NCBI GenBank assembly: GCA_035942255.1
Contig: DASZDG010000044.1
Span: 1 to 64,000, forward strand
DNA length: 64,000 bases
DNA from: JALZEG01 sp035942255
GTDB lineage: Bacteria > Actinomycetota > CADDZG01 > WHSQ01
Direction: 5' to 3'
This document shows, in pieces, positions 33,422 through 43,010 of this stretch (position 1 is its first letter; every line of letters starts with the position of its first letter). Made by a program: the position numbers and the translations under genes. Under the pieces are notes generated by a model. That model saw only the letters and a program-made list of their open reading frames with translations. It ran no database searches and was not told where the DNA came from.

Positions 33422-34348
33422 TTAGCGCTTGCGTGCGGCGATGATGCCGATACCCGTGAGGATGAGCCCGATGCCGGCGACGGCGAGGAGGCTCGCTCCC
33501 GTGAACGGCAGGACCCCTCCACCGAGCGGCAACGTCGTCGGCTGACGGGCGGCCACCGTGTCCGGCTGGGCCGGGCGCTCGATGCGCTCGCCGAGGACCT
33601 CGGTGACGACCTCGGGACGGGCGGGGTGCGTGATCACGTTCGGCAGCACGTCCGGCTCGACGTCGCCCTTGTCGCACGGCTGCGTGCCGGGCATCATGGC
33701 GTCTGCGTCGCAGGGCTTCGAGCTGTCGTCCTTGTGGCACGGCTGCGTGCCGGGCATGGTGGCGTCTGCGTCGCAGGGCTTCGAAGGAGCGGGCGTGACC
33801 GCAGGCTTGACCTCGGGCTTGGCCGGCTTGGGCTTGCGGCCGCACCAGCCCTCGTTGTCGTCCTCGAAGTCGTCGTCGTTGCCACAGCCGTTGTTGCCGT
33901 CCTGGTCGGCCTTGTCGACACCGCCGGGGCCGTTGGGCTTGTCGGCGCCGCCGTTGGAGCGGTCGGGGCCGCGGCCGTCGTCGTCGGGGTCGGACTCGGA
34001 GTTGCCCTGGTTGCCCGAGCCGCCGTTCTCGACCGAGCGGTCCTTGCCGGACGGGTGAGCGTTGTCGCCCTCGTCGGCGACGTTGTTCGGGGTGTTGCCG
34101 TCGTTGGTGTCGTTGTCCTCGGTGTAGGCCGTGCCGGAGTCCGAGTCGGCGTCGCCGTCGTTGTCCTTGCCTTCCCCGCCCGCCCCGGCCTTGCCGTTGC
34201 CGTTGTCGTCGCTCGAGGCGGCGGCTTGGCCCCCCGAGTGGTCATCCTTGTGATGCGCGAAGGCGGGGACCGCCACCGCGAGCAGCAGAGCGAAGACGGC
34301 CGCCAGGACCACCAGAGCCCCGGAAGCAATCGAGATGCGCTTGCTCAT
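33422..34348 (-). CDS. LPFTG-anchored acidic low-complexity surface protein
   Basis: 308 residues. A signal peptide (1-31) is followed by a long Asp/Asn/Gly/Ser-rich region, then a Pro/Lys segment and two 21-residue tandem repeats (CDADATMPGTQPC type). The C-terminus is a cell-wall sorting signal: LPFTG, a hydrophobic stretch (LLAVAGIGLILTGIGIIAA) and the charged tail RKR. A sortase should cleave it and attach it to peptidoglycan; no sortase gene is in the window. The acidic low-complexity body suggests a cation-binding spacer or stalk, but this is inference. The ATG at 34348 has an AAGGAGGG site. Confidence 0.82.
   Translation of the reverse strand: MSKRISIASGALVVLAAVFALLLAVAVPAFAHHKDDHSGGQAAASSDDNGNGKAGAGGEGKDNDGDADSDSGTAYTEDNDTNDGNTPNNVADEGDNAHPSGKDRSVENGGSGNQGNSESDPDDDGRGPDRSNGGADKPNGPGGVDKADQDGNNGCGNDDDFEDDNEGWCGRKPKPAKPEVKPAVTPAPSKPCDADATMPGTQPCHKDDSSKPCDADAMMPGTQPCDKGDVEPDVLPNVITHPARPEVVTEVLGERIERPAQPDTVAARQPTTLPLGGGVLPFTGASLLAVAGIGLILTGIGIIAARKR
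33674..33784 (-). repeat. Tandem repeat inside the surface protein gene
   Basis: Two 48-nt copies (33674-33721 and 33737-33784) differing at only a few bases, with a 63-nt period. They encode two 21-residue units, each with a C-x11-C pair. Confidence 0.85.
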
Positions 34349-34498
34349 GTTTCCCTCCTTCTGGCTACGTTACGTGTTCGTACGACTACGGTTAGCCACC
34401 TCGGAGGGGATTCCTTCCAGAGCAAGCAAATATTTCCAGAGAATTTCGCGGGCCGCACCTCGGTCAAAACCGGCGCCCGCGAGGCGCCTCGAACCGCC

Positions 34499-35257
34499 CT
34501 AGCGGGAGCGGGCGCTCCTGACCGCGCGGCGGAACTCGTCGGAGGTGAACCGGCCCGGCTGGACCTCGGCGGCATGGGCGAGCGCCTCCTCGAGCCCGTC
34601 CCCGGTGGCGGCGACGAGGGCCCTCTTGTTGGCGACCACTCCGGCGGGCGGGTGCGCCAGGATCCGGGCCGCGAGCGCCCGGGTGCGGTCCATCAGCTCG
34701 CCGCGGGGGCAGACCTCGTTGACGAGGCCGGCGGCGAGCGCCTCCTCCGCGCCGATCAGCTCCCCGGTGAGCAGGAGCTGCGCGGCCCGGCCGGGGCCGG
34801 CGAGGTGCTGCGTGAGCCACGCTCCCCCGGTGCCGGGGATCACCCCGAGACGCACCCACACCTGGCCGAGGCGGGCGGTGTCGGCGGCCACGCGTAGGTC
34901 GCACGCGAGCGCCAGGTCCATCCCGGCCCCCACGGCCGCGCCGTTCACGGCGGCGATCACGACCGCGTCGGACCTGCGGATGGCGCGGATCATCGCCTGG
35001 AACGACTCGTAGAGCGTGGAGCCGATCTCAGCCGGCTCGAGGTCGCCCCAGCGCTCGAGCTCGTCGAGGTCGCCGCCGGCGGAGAACGCGTCGCCGGCAC
35101 CGGTGAGGATCAGCACCCGCGCCCCGTGGGCGCCCTCGTCCACCGCCGCCGCCACGGCGCGGGCGTCGCGGGAGCCGAGCGCGTTGCGCCGCTCGGGGCG
35201 GTCGAGCGTGAGGACGGCGACGTCTTCTTCCCTGTCGATCCTGACGAAGGCGGTCAC
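34499..35257 (-). CDS. Enoyl-CoA hydratase/isomerase family protein
   Basis: 252-residue crotonase-fold enzyme acting on CoA thioesters. The oxyanion-hole segments are AFSAGGDLDEL and AAVNGAAVGAGMDLALACD. The residues that usually act as catalytic glutamates are not both present (GVIPGTGGAWLTQ instead of a canonical E-x-x-x-G pattern), so the exact reaction (hydratase, isomerase or lyase) is open. GTG start. It stands alone, without other beta-oxidation genes nearby. Confidence 0.87.
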   Translation of the reverse strand: MTAFVRIDREEDVAVLTLDRPERRNALGSRDARAVAAAVDEGAHGARVLILTGAGDAFSAGGDLDELERWGDLEPAEIGSTLYESFQAMIRAIRRSDAVVIAAVNGAAVGAGMDLALACDLRVAADTARLGQVWVRLGVIPGTGGAWLTQHLAGPGRAAQLLLTGELIGAEEALAAGLVNEVCPRGELMDRTRALAARILAHPPAGVVANKRALVAATGDGLEEALAHAAEVQPGRFTSDEFRRAVRSARSR

Positions 35258-35296
35258 GGGGCGAGCCTACGGGCAGCGGGAGGCCCGGCGCGAAGA

Positions 35297-35318
35297 GGGC
35301 CGCCCCGAAGGGCGGCCC
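35297..35318 (-). terminator. Hairpin after the zinc-ribbon gene
   Basis: On the minus strand, a 9-bp stem GGGCCGCCC-TTCG-GGGCGGCCC followed by TCTTC lies 19 nt after the stop of the 52-residue gene. The T-run is weak, but the UUCG-type loop is typical of terminators. Confidence 0.65.
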
Positions 35319-35337
35319 CGCACTCGCTGGTCGTTCG

Positions 35338-35496
35338 CTACGACGCGTTCTTCGGGAGCATCCGCGTCATCTTGGTGCCGCATACGGGGCACTGCCCCTG
35401 CGCCGCCTTCGAGCCGTTCGCCAGCTCGATGACCTCTCCCTCGAAGTCGCGCTTCTCGCGGCACTTCACGCAGTAGCCGTTGTACGTGTCGGCCAT
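35338..35496 (-). CDS. Small zinc-ribbon protein (DUF5679-like)
   Basis: 52 residues: MADTYNGYCVKCREKRDFEG followed by a short linker and QCPVCGTKMTRMLPKN. The paired YCVKC and CPVCG knuckles bind one zinc, a pattern and length typical of DUF5679 proteins that often sit near translation or topoisomerase genes in actinobacteria. Function unknown. The start is firm: GAGGAGAG 7 nt before the ATG. It lies between the enoyl-CoA hydratase and lgt genes, all on the minus strand. Confidence 0.8.
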   Translation of the reverse strand: MADTYNGYCVKCREKRDFEGEVIELANGSKAAQGQCPVCGTKMTRMLPKNAS

Positions 35497-35586
35497 CCTG
35501 GCTCTCCTCTCGTCAGACCTGCAGCCCTGTTCCAGTCGCTCGACCGCTATCGTGCCACCTCAGGCGGCCCCCGGTGGGATTTCCGG

Positions 35587-36588
35587 CTACGTAGGGTGAT
35601 CTTCAGGGGGCGGAGGCGGAGGATTATTCCGAATCTCGTCACCCTCCGTCGTCGGAGGGGCGGAACCCCCCGGCGGAGCCGCCCAACGGGGCGGCGCCCC
35701 CCGGTACCGGGCGAGGAAGTACAGCGAGATGAGCACGACCGAGAGGGCGAGCAGCTGGCTGCCGGTGAGGCCGAGGTAGCGCTTGTCGACCCGCAGGAAG
35801 TCCGTGATCACGCGCATCGTCCCGTACCAGATGACGAACACGAGCGTCATCAGCCCCGGCCTCCGGACCGTCCGCCCGATGTACAGCAGGACGCCCAGGA
35901 GGAGCATCGTCGAGAAGAAGTCGTAGAGCGCGGTCTGGTGCAGCACGACGTCGAAGCACCCGAGAGACGGCGGTGCCGACTCGGCGAGACGCTCGTACGC
36001 CTCCGCGGAGACCGGAGGGGCGCCGCCGGTCTCGCCGGTGCACCTCCACCCGAGCGCGAACGTCGTGGGGTCGCCGAGGTGGTCGCCGATCACGAGGTCG
36101 CCGATGCGGCCGATGACGATGCCGAGCGCGAGCCCGGGGGCCGCGAGGTCGGTCATCCGCCAGAAGCCCATCTTCTTGCGGATCGTGTACGGGAGCGCGG
36201 CGAGGACCGCGCCGGTGATCCCGCCGAGCAGCGAGATCCCGCCCTCGTAGATCTTGAACACGCCCAGCAGGTCGTCGCCGCCGTCGGTGACCTCGCTGAA
36301 GTGCCCGAAGACGTAGCCGAGCCGGGCGCCGACGATCGCCCCGACGAGCGCGTAGAACAGCGCGTTCCAGATGTCGCCCTCGTCCGGCCCGTCGAACCTC
36401 CGCGCGCGCCGGACCATCAGCTGCGCGCCGGCGAGGTAGCCGAGCGCGATCCCGATCCCGTGCGGGGAGACGCTCAGGCCCCCGATGTCGATGCTCGGCG
36501 TGATCCCCCACTCGAGGGGGTCGATCCCGAGCTTGAACGGGAGCGCCCGACTGGCGGCCTCGGCCGGCAGCCACGAAGCGACCGTCAC
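35587..36588 (-). CDS. lgt: Prolipoprotein diacylglyceryl transferase, divergent
   Basis: 333-residue polytopic membrane enzyme that transfers diacylglycerol to the lipobox Cys of prelipoproteins, the first step of lipoprotein maturation. Recognisable Lgt segments are YEGGISLLGG, IGRIGDLVIGDHLG (family GRIGNFINGE), LHQTALYDF, and RVDKRYLGLTGSQLLAL near the C-terminus. Several key positions are altered (Asp for Asn in GRIGD, and a loop around RCTGETGG), so it may be a diverged paralogue. The GTG at 36588 overlaps the thyX stop as GTGA; the longer GTG at 36618 is less likely. Pro-rich C-terminal tail. Candidate substrates in this window are the lipoproteins at 21.0 and 62.0 kb. Confidence 0.8.
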   Translation of the reverse strand: MTVASWLPAEAASRALPFKLGIDPLEWGITPSIDIGGLSVSPHGIGIALGYLAGAQLMVRRARRFDGPDEGDIWNALFYALVGAIVGARLGYVFGHFSEVTDGGDDLLGVFKIYEGGISLLGGITGAVLAALPYTIRKKMGFWRMTDLAAPGLALGIVIGRIGDLVIGDHLGDPTTFALGWRCTGETGGAPPVSAEAYERLAESAPPSLGCFDVVLHQTALYDFFSTMLLLGVLLYIGRTVRRPGLMTLVFVIWYGTMRVITDFLRVDKRYLGLTGSQLLALSVVLISLYFLARYRGAPPRWAAPPGGSAPPTTEGDEIRNNPPPPPPEDHPT

Positions 36589-37292
36589 GGTGAGCGCCGG
36601 CCGAACTCCACGAAGCACTCGTGGGTGACGGGCATCTTCTCGGCGAACAGCCGCTCGACCGCGTCGGCGTAGACACGGATCTCGTACTGCGCGGCCGTCG
36701 CGTTGCGCAGCGACAGGAAGTTCATCAGCGAGCGCGCGTTCAAGGTCCAGTAGAACTGCGTGTAGATGCCGAACGGCAGGATCGCGCGCGCCAGCTCCTT
36801 CGCGACGCCCTTCTGGATCAGACCTTCGTACTCCGCGAAGAGGTCCTTGTAGATCCGCTTGAATGTGTCGATCGTCTCGTCGGCCAGCCGCTCGTCGACG
36901 GGCTCGAACGCGTAGGACCCGGGCTTGCCGACCTGGGTGCGGACGGCCTCGGGGGCCGGGACGTAGAAGTCGTCCGAGAGCTTGTGGTATCTCGCGGACT
37001 CCTCATTGAAGGAGGACATACGGTGTCTGAACCATTCGCGCGCTACGAAGATCGGCGTGCGGATGTGGAACCGGAACGAGTTGTGCTCGAACGGCGTGCC
37101 ATGTCGCTCGCGCATGAGGAACTTGATCAGGCCCTTGTCGCGGTCGTCCATCTCCTCGCGCCGCACCGCGAAGCTGACGCGGGCTGAGTTGACGACCGAC
37201 AGGTCGCTGGCCATGGAGTCGTCTAGCCGGACGAAGCCGTGGTCGAAGACCAGCAGCTCGTTCTGCTTGTCACCCGGACGGATGTCGCTCAC
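36585..37292 (-). CDS. thyX: Flavin-dependent thymidylate synthase
   Basis: 235-residue FAD enzyme that methylates dUMP using methylenetetrahydrofolate and NADPH. The diagnostic motif RHRMSSFNEESARY occupies 89-102 and fits the family consensus RHRxxSxNExSxRY. The substrate region ARAILPFGIYTQFYWTLNAR is also present. The GTG start overlaps the TGA of the upstream gene and its own TGA overlaps the GTG of lgt, so the three genes are translationally coupled. No thyA is seen in the window. Confidence 0.96.
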   Translation of the reverse strand: MSDIRPGDKQNELLVFDHGFVRLDDSMASDLSVVNSARVSFAVRREEMDDRDKGLIKFLMRERHGTPFEHNSFRFHIRTPIFVAREWFRHRMSSFNEESARYHKLSDDFYVPAPEAVRTQVGKPGSYAFEPVDERLADETIDTFKRIYKDLFAEYEGLIQKGVAKELARAILPFGIYTQFYWTLNARSLMNFLSLRNATAAQYEIRVYADAVERLFAEKMPVTHECFVEFGRRSP

Positions 37293-37837
37293 AGGTACCC
37301 CGGCGCCGGCGGGGGCGGGACCGCGTCCTCGGCCCCCTCGACGTACAGACGCCCGCCGAACCGGCTCTTGATCTCGTCGTCGAACCGGTTCGCGGTCTCG
37401 ATCACGGCGGCGATCGTCGCCTCGAGCTCCTCCGGCGCGACGAAGCTCCCGAGCAGGTTGTGGGTGAACCACACGGCGCCGTTCTCGACGTCGAGCGCGA
37501 ACGCGCCGAAGACGAACTCGAGGTTCTTCGTCAGCAGCCAGCGGGTGAGCTCGGCCGTCACGGGGACGCCGATGTTCGTGATTGCGAACACGCGCACGAC
37601 CGTCGTCCCGTTCTCGAGCCAGGTCGGGACGATGAACGAGCGGGCGCTCTGGAGCCCGAGCACGTAGTTCCCGTGCTGGTCGACGAGGTACGTGCCGGCG
37701 ATCTCGGCGAGCTTCTTCTCGATCAGCTCACGCAGGGCCACGACGCCCTCGGGCTCGCCCTGCGGGCGAGGCTTGGGAAGCGTCGCCGCAGGTGCAGAGG
37801 CGGCGGCGTCGGGGGCGGGCGTGGGCTCGTCTGGCAC
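37289..37837 (-). CDS. YbjN-like (type III secretion chaperone fold) protein
   Basis: 182 residues. A Pro/Ala-rich N-terminal tail precedes a globular domain: LRELIEKKLAEIAG, FIVPTWLENGTTVVRVFAIT, VTAELTRWLLTKNLEFVFGA and EELEATIAAVIETANRFDDE. This alpha/beta pattern is like YbjN and CesT-type peptide-binding folds. Exact role unknown. First gene of the operon with thyX and lgt. The GTG at 37837 lies 7 nt after a TATACT box and is probably the leaderless start; the ATG at 37861 would fall inside the promoter of the divergent hutU. Confidence 0.65.
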   Translation of the reverse strand: MPDEPTPAPDAAASAPAATLPKPRPQGEPEGVVALRELIEKKLAEIAGTYLVDQHGNYVLGLQSARSFIVPTWLENGTTVVRVFAITNIGVPVTAELTRWLLTKNLEFVFGAFALDVENGAVWFTHNLLGSFVAPEELEATIAAVIETANRFDDEIKSRFGGRLYVEGAEDAVPPPPAPGYL

Positions 37838-37844
37838 GGGGCGC

Positions 37845-37852
37845 AGTATAAG
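37845..37852. promoter_or_regulatory. Overlapping divergent -10 elements (ybjN-like / hutU)
   Basis: The minus strand reads TATACT at 37850-37845, 7 nt before the GTG at 37837. The plus strand reads TATAAG at 37847-37852, 7 nt before the ATG at 37860. The minus box is near consensus; the plus one lacks the final T. The two overlap by 4 bp. Confidence 0.55.
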
Positions 37853-37859
37853 GAACACC

Positions 37860-39536
<1,677 letters not shown>

Positions 39537-39540
<4 letters not shown>

Positions 39541-40847
39541 ACCCAGCGGCGCGCGATCTCGTCGACGCGCGCCCGGAGTCCCGCCTCGTCCACGAGCACC
39601 GGCCGGCCCCCCTCGACCACGACGCGGCCTTCGACCATCACCTTCGCGATCGCGGTCTGCTGGATGGAGTTGACGATCTGCTTGCGCAGCGTCGCGACCG
39701 GCCACAGCGACGGGTCGGTAAGGTCCAGCGCGACGAGGTCGGCGCGGCGACCCGCGGCGATGGCCCCCACCGGCAGCCCCAGAACGTCCGCGCCGCCCGC
39801 GGTCCCCAGCGCGAAAGCGGTCTCCGCGGAGACGGCCGACCCGTCGGTGAGCCGCGCCTTCGCCATCAGCGCCCCCTGCCGCATCTCGTCGAAGACGCTC
39901 TGCCGGTTGTTGGCGCAGCCCCCGTCCGGCCCGAGCGCGACGCGGATGCCGCGGGCGAGCATCTCGGGAAGGAGCGCGATCCCGTCGCCCAGGAACGCGT
40001 TCGCGCCCGGGCAGTGCACGACGGCCGTGCCCGACTCCGCGAGCAGGTCCAGCTCCTCCTCGTCGGCCCACACCGTGTGGATCGTCACGAGCCGCGGCCC
40101 CAGCAGGCCCTCGCGCGCGAGGAGCCGCACCGGTGTGGTGCCGTAGCGTTCGGTCACCTGCTCCCGCTCGTAGCGCGCCTCGACCAGGTGAAGGTGGCAG
40201 GGAACGTCCAGCGCCGCGGCGACCTCGAGCGCGGCCGCGACGGTCTCCGGGGTCGCCGCGTGCAGCGAGTGGGGAGCCGGCTGCACCGAGACCAACGGGT
40301 CGCCCGCGTGCGCGGCGGCGAGGGCACGGCAGCGTGCCGCGGCGGCGTCCGCAGGTTCCCGGTAGCGTGCGGGGGCCTTCGTCGGCGCATCGGGATCGTA
40401 GAACGCGCGCGCGAGCACCAGCCGGATGCCGGAGTCGCGGGCCGCGCGCAGCACCTCCTCCGCGTTCTCGTTCCCCTCGTCGTGGAGGTAGAAGAAGTCG
40501 ACGGTCGTCGTGGCCCCTGCGCGCAGCGCCTCGGTGAAGGCGAACAGCGCGCCCGTGTACAGGTCCGGCCCCCGCAGGTCTTCCGAGAACGGGTACAGGA
40601 CGTCGTCGCGCCACGACTCGAACGTCCGGTCGTCGGCGAAACCCTTCAGGAGGTTCTGGAACGCGTGGCCGTGCGCGTTGACCGTCCCGGGGACGAGCGC
40701 GACGTCGCCCCAGTCGGAGACGCGGATTCCGGCGGGGACGCCGGGGGCCGCGACCACGTCCGCGATCACGCCGCCGTCCACGAGGACCGCATGGTCCTCC
40801 GCGAAGCCCTCGTCCGTCAGCACGAGCGCTGCCCTGACTCCTTCCAC
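39537..40847 (-). CDS. Amidohydrolase, probable formiminoglutamate deiminase (HutF-like)
   Basis: 436-residue metal-dependent deaminase of the amidohydrolase superfamily. Metal ligands: NAHGHAF (HxH), a His in CHLHLVEA, a His in VTIHTVWADEEE and an Asp in ALGPDGGCANN. Flanked by hutU and hutH, it most likely converts formiminoglutamate to formylglutamate and ammonia; a guanine- or chlorohydrolase-like enzyme remains possible. The GTG at 40847 has GAGAGGGG about 5 nt upstream; the GTG at 40853 touches that site. It lies opposite in strand to both hut neighbours and shares a 50-bp promoter gap with hutH. Confidence 0.6.
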
Positions 40848-40884
40848 GCACACCCCTCTCGCGGGCCGGCCGGGGGAAGCCCTT

Positions 40885-40890
40885 TAGGCT
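40885..40890 (+). promoter_or_regulatory. -10 box of leaderless hutH
   Basis: TAGGCT, 7 nt before the GTG at 40898, with no ribosome site. The reverse strand (TAAAGG at 40886-40881) could serve hutF, giving a short leader. Confidence 0.6.
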
Positions 40891-40897
40891 CCCGTCC

Positions 40898-42424
40898 GTG
40901 ACCGTACACATCGGGAAGCCCCTGTCGTTCGCCGACGTCGTCGCGGTCGCGCGCGATCACGAGCCGGTTGCGATCCTGCCGGACGTCGCCGCTGCGATGG
41001 CGCCGGCCCGCGCGGTCGTGGAGGACGCGGTCGCCGCGGGAGAGACCGTCTACGGGATCTCCACCGGGATCGGTGACCTCGCCAACGTACGGATCGACAC
41101 CGGCCTAGCGCTTGAGCTGCAACGCGACATCGTCCGCTCGCACGCGACCGCAATCGGCCCGCCGCTCCCCCGCGACGTCGTGCGCGCGATGCTGCTGCTG
41201 CGGGCGCGCACGTTCGCGTTCGGCGTCTCGGGCGTGCGCTTCGAGATCGTCGAGAGGCTCGCCGCGTTGCTCAACGCGGGCGTGCACCCGGTCGTGCCGT
41301 CACAGGGGTCGCTCGGCGCGTCCGGGGACCTCGCGCCGCTGGCGCACCTCGCGCTGCCGCTCCTGGGCGAGGGGCAGGCGGAGGTGCGGGGACGGGTCCT
41401 GCCGGGGGCCGAGGCGCTCGCGGCGGCCGGGATCGAGCCGCTCCGGCTCTCGTACAAGGAGGGCCTCGCCCTCGTGAACGGGACCGAGATGATGCTCGCG
41501 CTGGGAATCCTGCTGGTCGCCGGCGCGCGGCGTGTCGCGCGGGTCGCCGACGTGACGGGAGCGATGACGCTGGAGGCCTGCCTCGGCACCGACGCCGCGT
41601 TCCGCGAGGACCTCGTGGCGCTGAGGAAGCACCCCGGCGCGCAGGTCTCGGCGGCGAACCTCAGGCGTCTCCTCGCCGGCAGCGAGATCGTCGCGTCACA
41701 CCGGGAGTCGGATCATTTGGTGCAGGACGCCTACTCGCTGCGGTGCATGCCGCAGGTGCACGGCGCGTACCGCGACGCGCTCCGCTACGTCGCGGACACG
41801 CTCGAGGCGGAGCTCGCCTCGGCCATCGACAACCCCACCGTAATGCCCGACGGGGTGCTGCTGTCCGGCGGGAACTTCCACGGCGAGGCGCTCGCGCTCG
41901 CGCTGGACCACCTCGGGCTGTGCCTGACGGGCTTCGCCACGATCGCCGAGCGTCGGATCGCGCGACTCGTGGATCCCGGGCTGAACAACGGCCTTCCCGC
42001 GTTCCTGACGCGGGAGCCCGGGCGCCGGTCGGGCTTCATGATCGTGCAGTACACCGCCGCGTCGCTCGTGTCCGAGAACCGCTCGCTGTGCTGGCCCGCC
42101 TCCGCGGACTCGATCCCGTCCTCGGCGGGGCAGGAGGACCACGTGAGCATGGGCGCGACGTCGGGACGCAAGGCCGCGGCGGTGCTCGCCAACACCGAGC
42201 ACGTGCTCGCGATCGAAGGCCTTGCCGCGGCGCAGGGCCTGGACCTCAGGGCGCCGCTGTCGCCGGCACCGGCGACGGGGGCCGCGCGCGCGGCCCTCCG
42301 GGAGGTGTCGCCGTTCCTCGAGGAGGACCGGCCCCTCTCCGCCGACATCGCCGGGGCGCGCGACGTGACGTCGTCGCACGCGTTCCTCGGCGCCGTCGAA
42401 GAGGTGACCGGCCCCCTCGGCTAG
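40898..42424 (+). CDS. hutH: Histidine ammonia-lyase
   Basis: 508-residue homotetrameric cytoplasmic enzyme that removes ammonia from histidine to give urocanate, the first step of the hut pathway. The self-cyclising MIO triad Ala-Ser-Gly is at 141-143 (GSLGASGDLAPLAH). The catalytic Tyr is in YGISTGIGDLAN near the N-terminus (Tyr52), and the family segments NGTEMM and DNPTVMPDG are intact. The GTG start at 40898 is leaderless (TAGGCT 7 nt upstream). It ends 13 bp before the convergent small secreted protein gene. Confidence 0.96.
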   Translation: MTVHIGKPLSFADVVAVARDHEPVAILPDVAAAMAPARAVVEDAVAAGETVYGISTGIGDLANVRIDTGLALELQRDIVRSHATAIGPPLPRDVVRAMLLLRARTFAFGVSGVRFEIVERLAALLNAGVHPVVPSQGSLGASGDLAPLAHLALPLLGEGQAEVRGRVLPGAEALAAAGIEPLRLSYKEGLALVNGTEMMLALGILLVAGARRVARVADVTGAMTLEACLGTDAAFREDLVALRKHPGAQVSAANLRRLLAGSEIVASHRESDHLVQDAYSLRCMPQVHGAYRDALRYVADTLEAELASAIDNPTVMPDGVLLSGGNFHGEALALALDHLGLCLTGFATIAERRIARLVDPGLNNGLPAFLTREPGRRSGFMIVQYTAASLVSENRSLCWPASADSIPSSAGQEDHVSMGATSGRKAAAVLANTEHVLAIEGLAAAQGLDLRAPLSPAPATGAARAALREVSPFLEEDRPLSADIAGARDVTSSHAFLGAVEEVTGPLG

Positions 42425-42437
42425 ATGCGAACCCGCG

Positions 42438-42593
42438 CTACGGGCAGGGGTGCCCGAGCTTGCGCAGGACGGTGTTCCAGGTCTCGTTGTTGCTGCACGG
42501 CGGGCACGGGTTCTCCGGCTGGCAGGCCGAAGCCGGTGCCGCCGCGAAGCCCAGGGACGCGGCCGCGACCGCGGTGACTACGAACAGACGCAT
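42438..42593 (-). CDS. Small secreted Cys-rich protein (CQPxxPCP family), copy 2
   Basis: 51 residues: a signal peptide (1-23) and a 28-residue mature peptide that starts CQPENPCPPCS and ends GHPCP. Spacing C-x5-C-x2-C-x16-C. Paralogue of 15057-15239, which shares the ASLG...PASACQP signal end, the P-C-P core and a conserved Trp in the middle. AAGGAG lies 6 nt before the ATG. It follows another small secreted protein gene (42613-42915) after 19 nt, forming a two-gene cassette. Function unknown. Confidence 0.75.
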   Translation of the reverse strand: MRLFVVTAVAAASLGFAAAPASACQPENPCPPCSNNETWNTVLRKLGHPCP

Positions 42594-42612
42594 CGAGACT
42601 CCTTCTCCTAGA

Positions 42613-42915
42613 TCAGACGACGCACTCGACGTATGCAATTACGTCGCCGGACACGTTCGAGACGACGTACGTGACGATGCCAAGGGCCGGGTCCGCGTCG
42701 ACCGTGACGGTGCCGGGCGGCGTGTAGGTCACGCTGAAGAGCGGGTCCGGGAACGCCGTGGGCACCCAACCGCCAGCCTCGCCGAGCAGGACCGTCGTAC
42801 AACCGGCTGCATCCTCCGCCGCGGTCACTTCCGCCGCCGATGCCGCCGGCGCGGTCAGCGCCATCACGGCTGCCACCGCCCCCACGGCCAAAGCACTCCG
42901 GGTAGATCGCTTCAT
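42613..42915 (-). CDS. Small secreted beta-rich protein
   Basis: 100 residues. Signal peptide 1-27 (KRSTRSALAVGAVAAVMALT, then PAASA). The mature part has two Cys (AGCTTVLL and the near-terminal VECVV), likely one disulfide, and strand-rich sequence such as LFSVTYTPPGTVTVDADPAL and VTYVVSNVSGDVIAYV. GAGGAGGCGGAG lies just before the ATG. First gene of a cassette with the Cys-rich peptide gene downstream. No family recognised. Confidence 0.7.
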   Translation of the reverse strand: MKRSTRSALAVGAVAAVMALTAPAASAAEVTAAEDAAGCTTVLLGEAGGWVPTAFPDPLFSVTYTPPGTVTVDADPALGIVTYVVSNVSGDVIAYVECVV

Positions 42916-43010
42916 GCTCCGCCTCCTCATAGCCCCACGTTCCGACCGGGAACGCTTCTACGGAAGCGGCTCGCTCTCCTTCCGGAGAACGGGTCAAAAC
43001 GGGCGAGGGA

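Noticed and set aside
33674..33784. CRISPR-like direct repeats
   Set aside because: Only two copies, in frame with the surface protein, period 63 nt, with coding constraint evident.
36588..36618. Longer start of lgt (GTG at 36618)
   Set aside because: It would overlap thyX by 34 nt; the GTG at 36588 gives the GTGA coupling used elsewhere in this operon.
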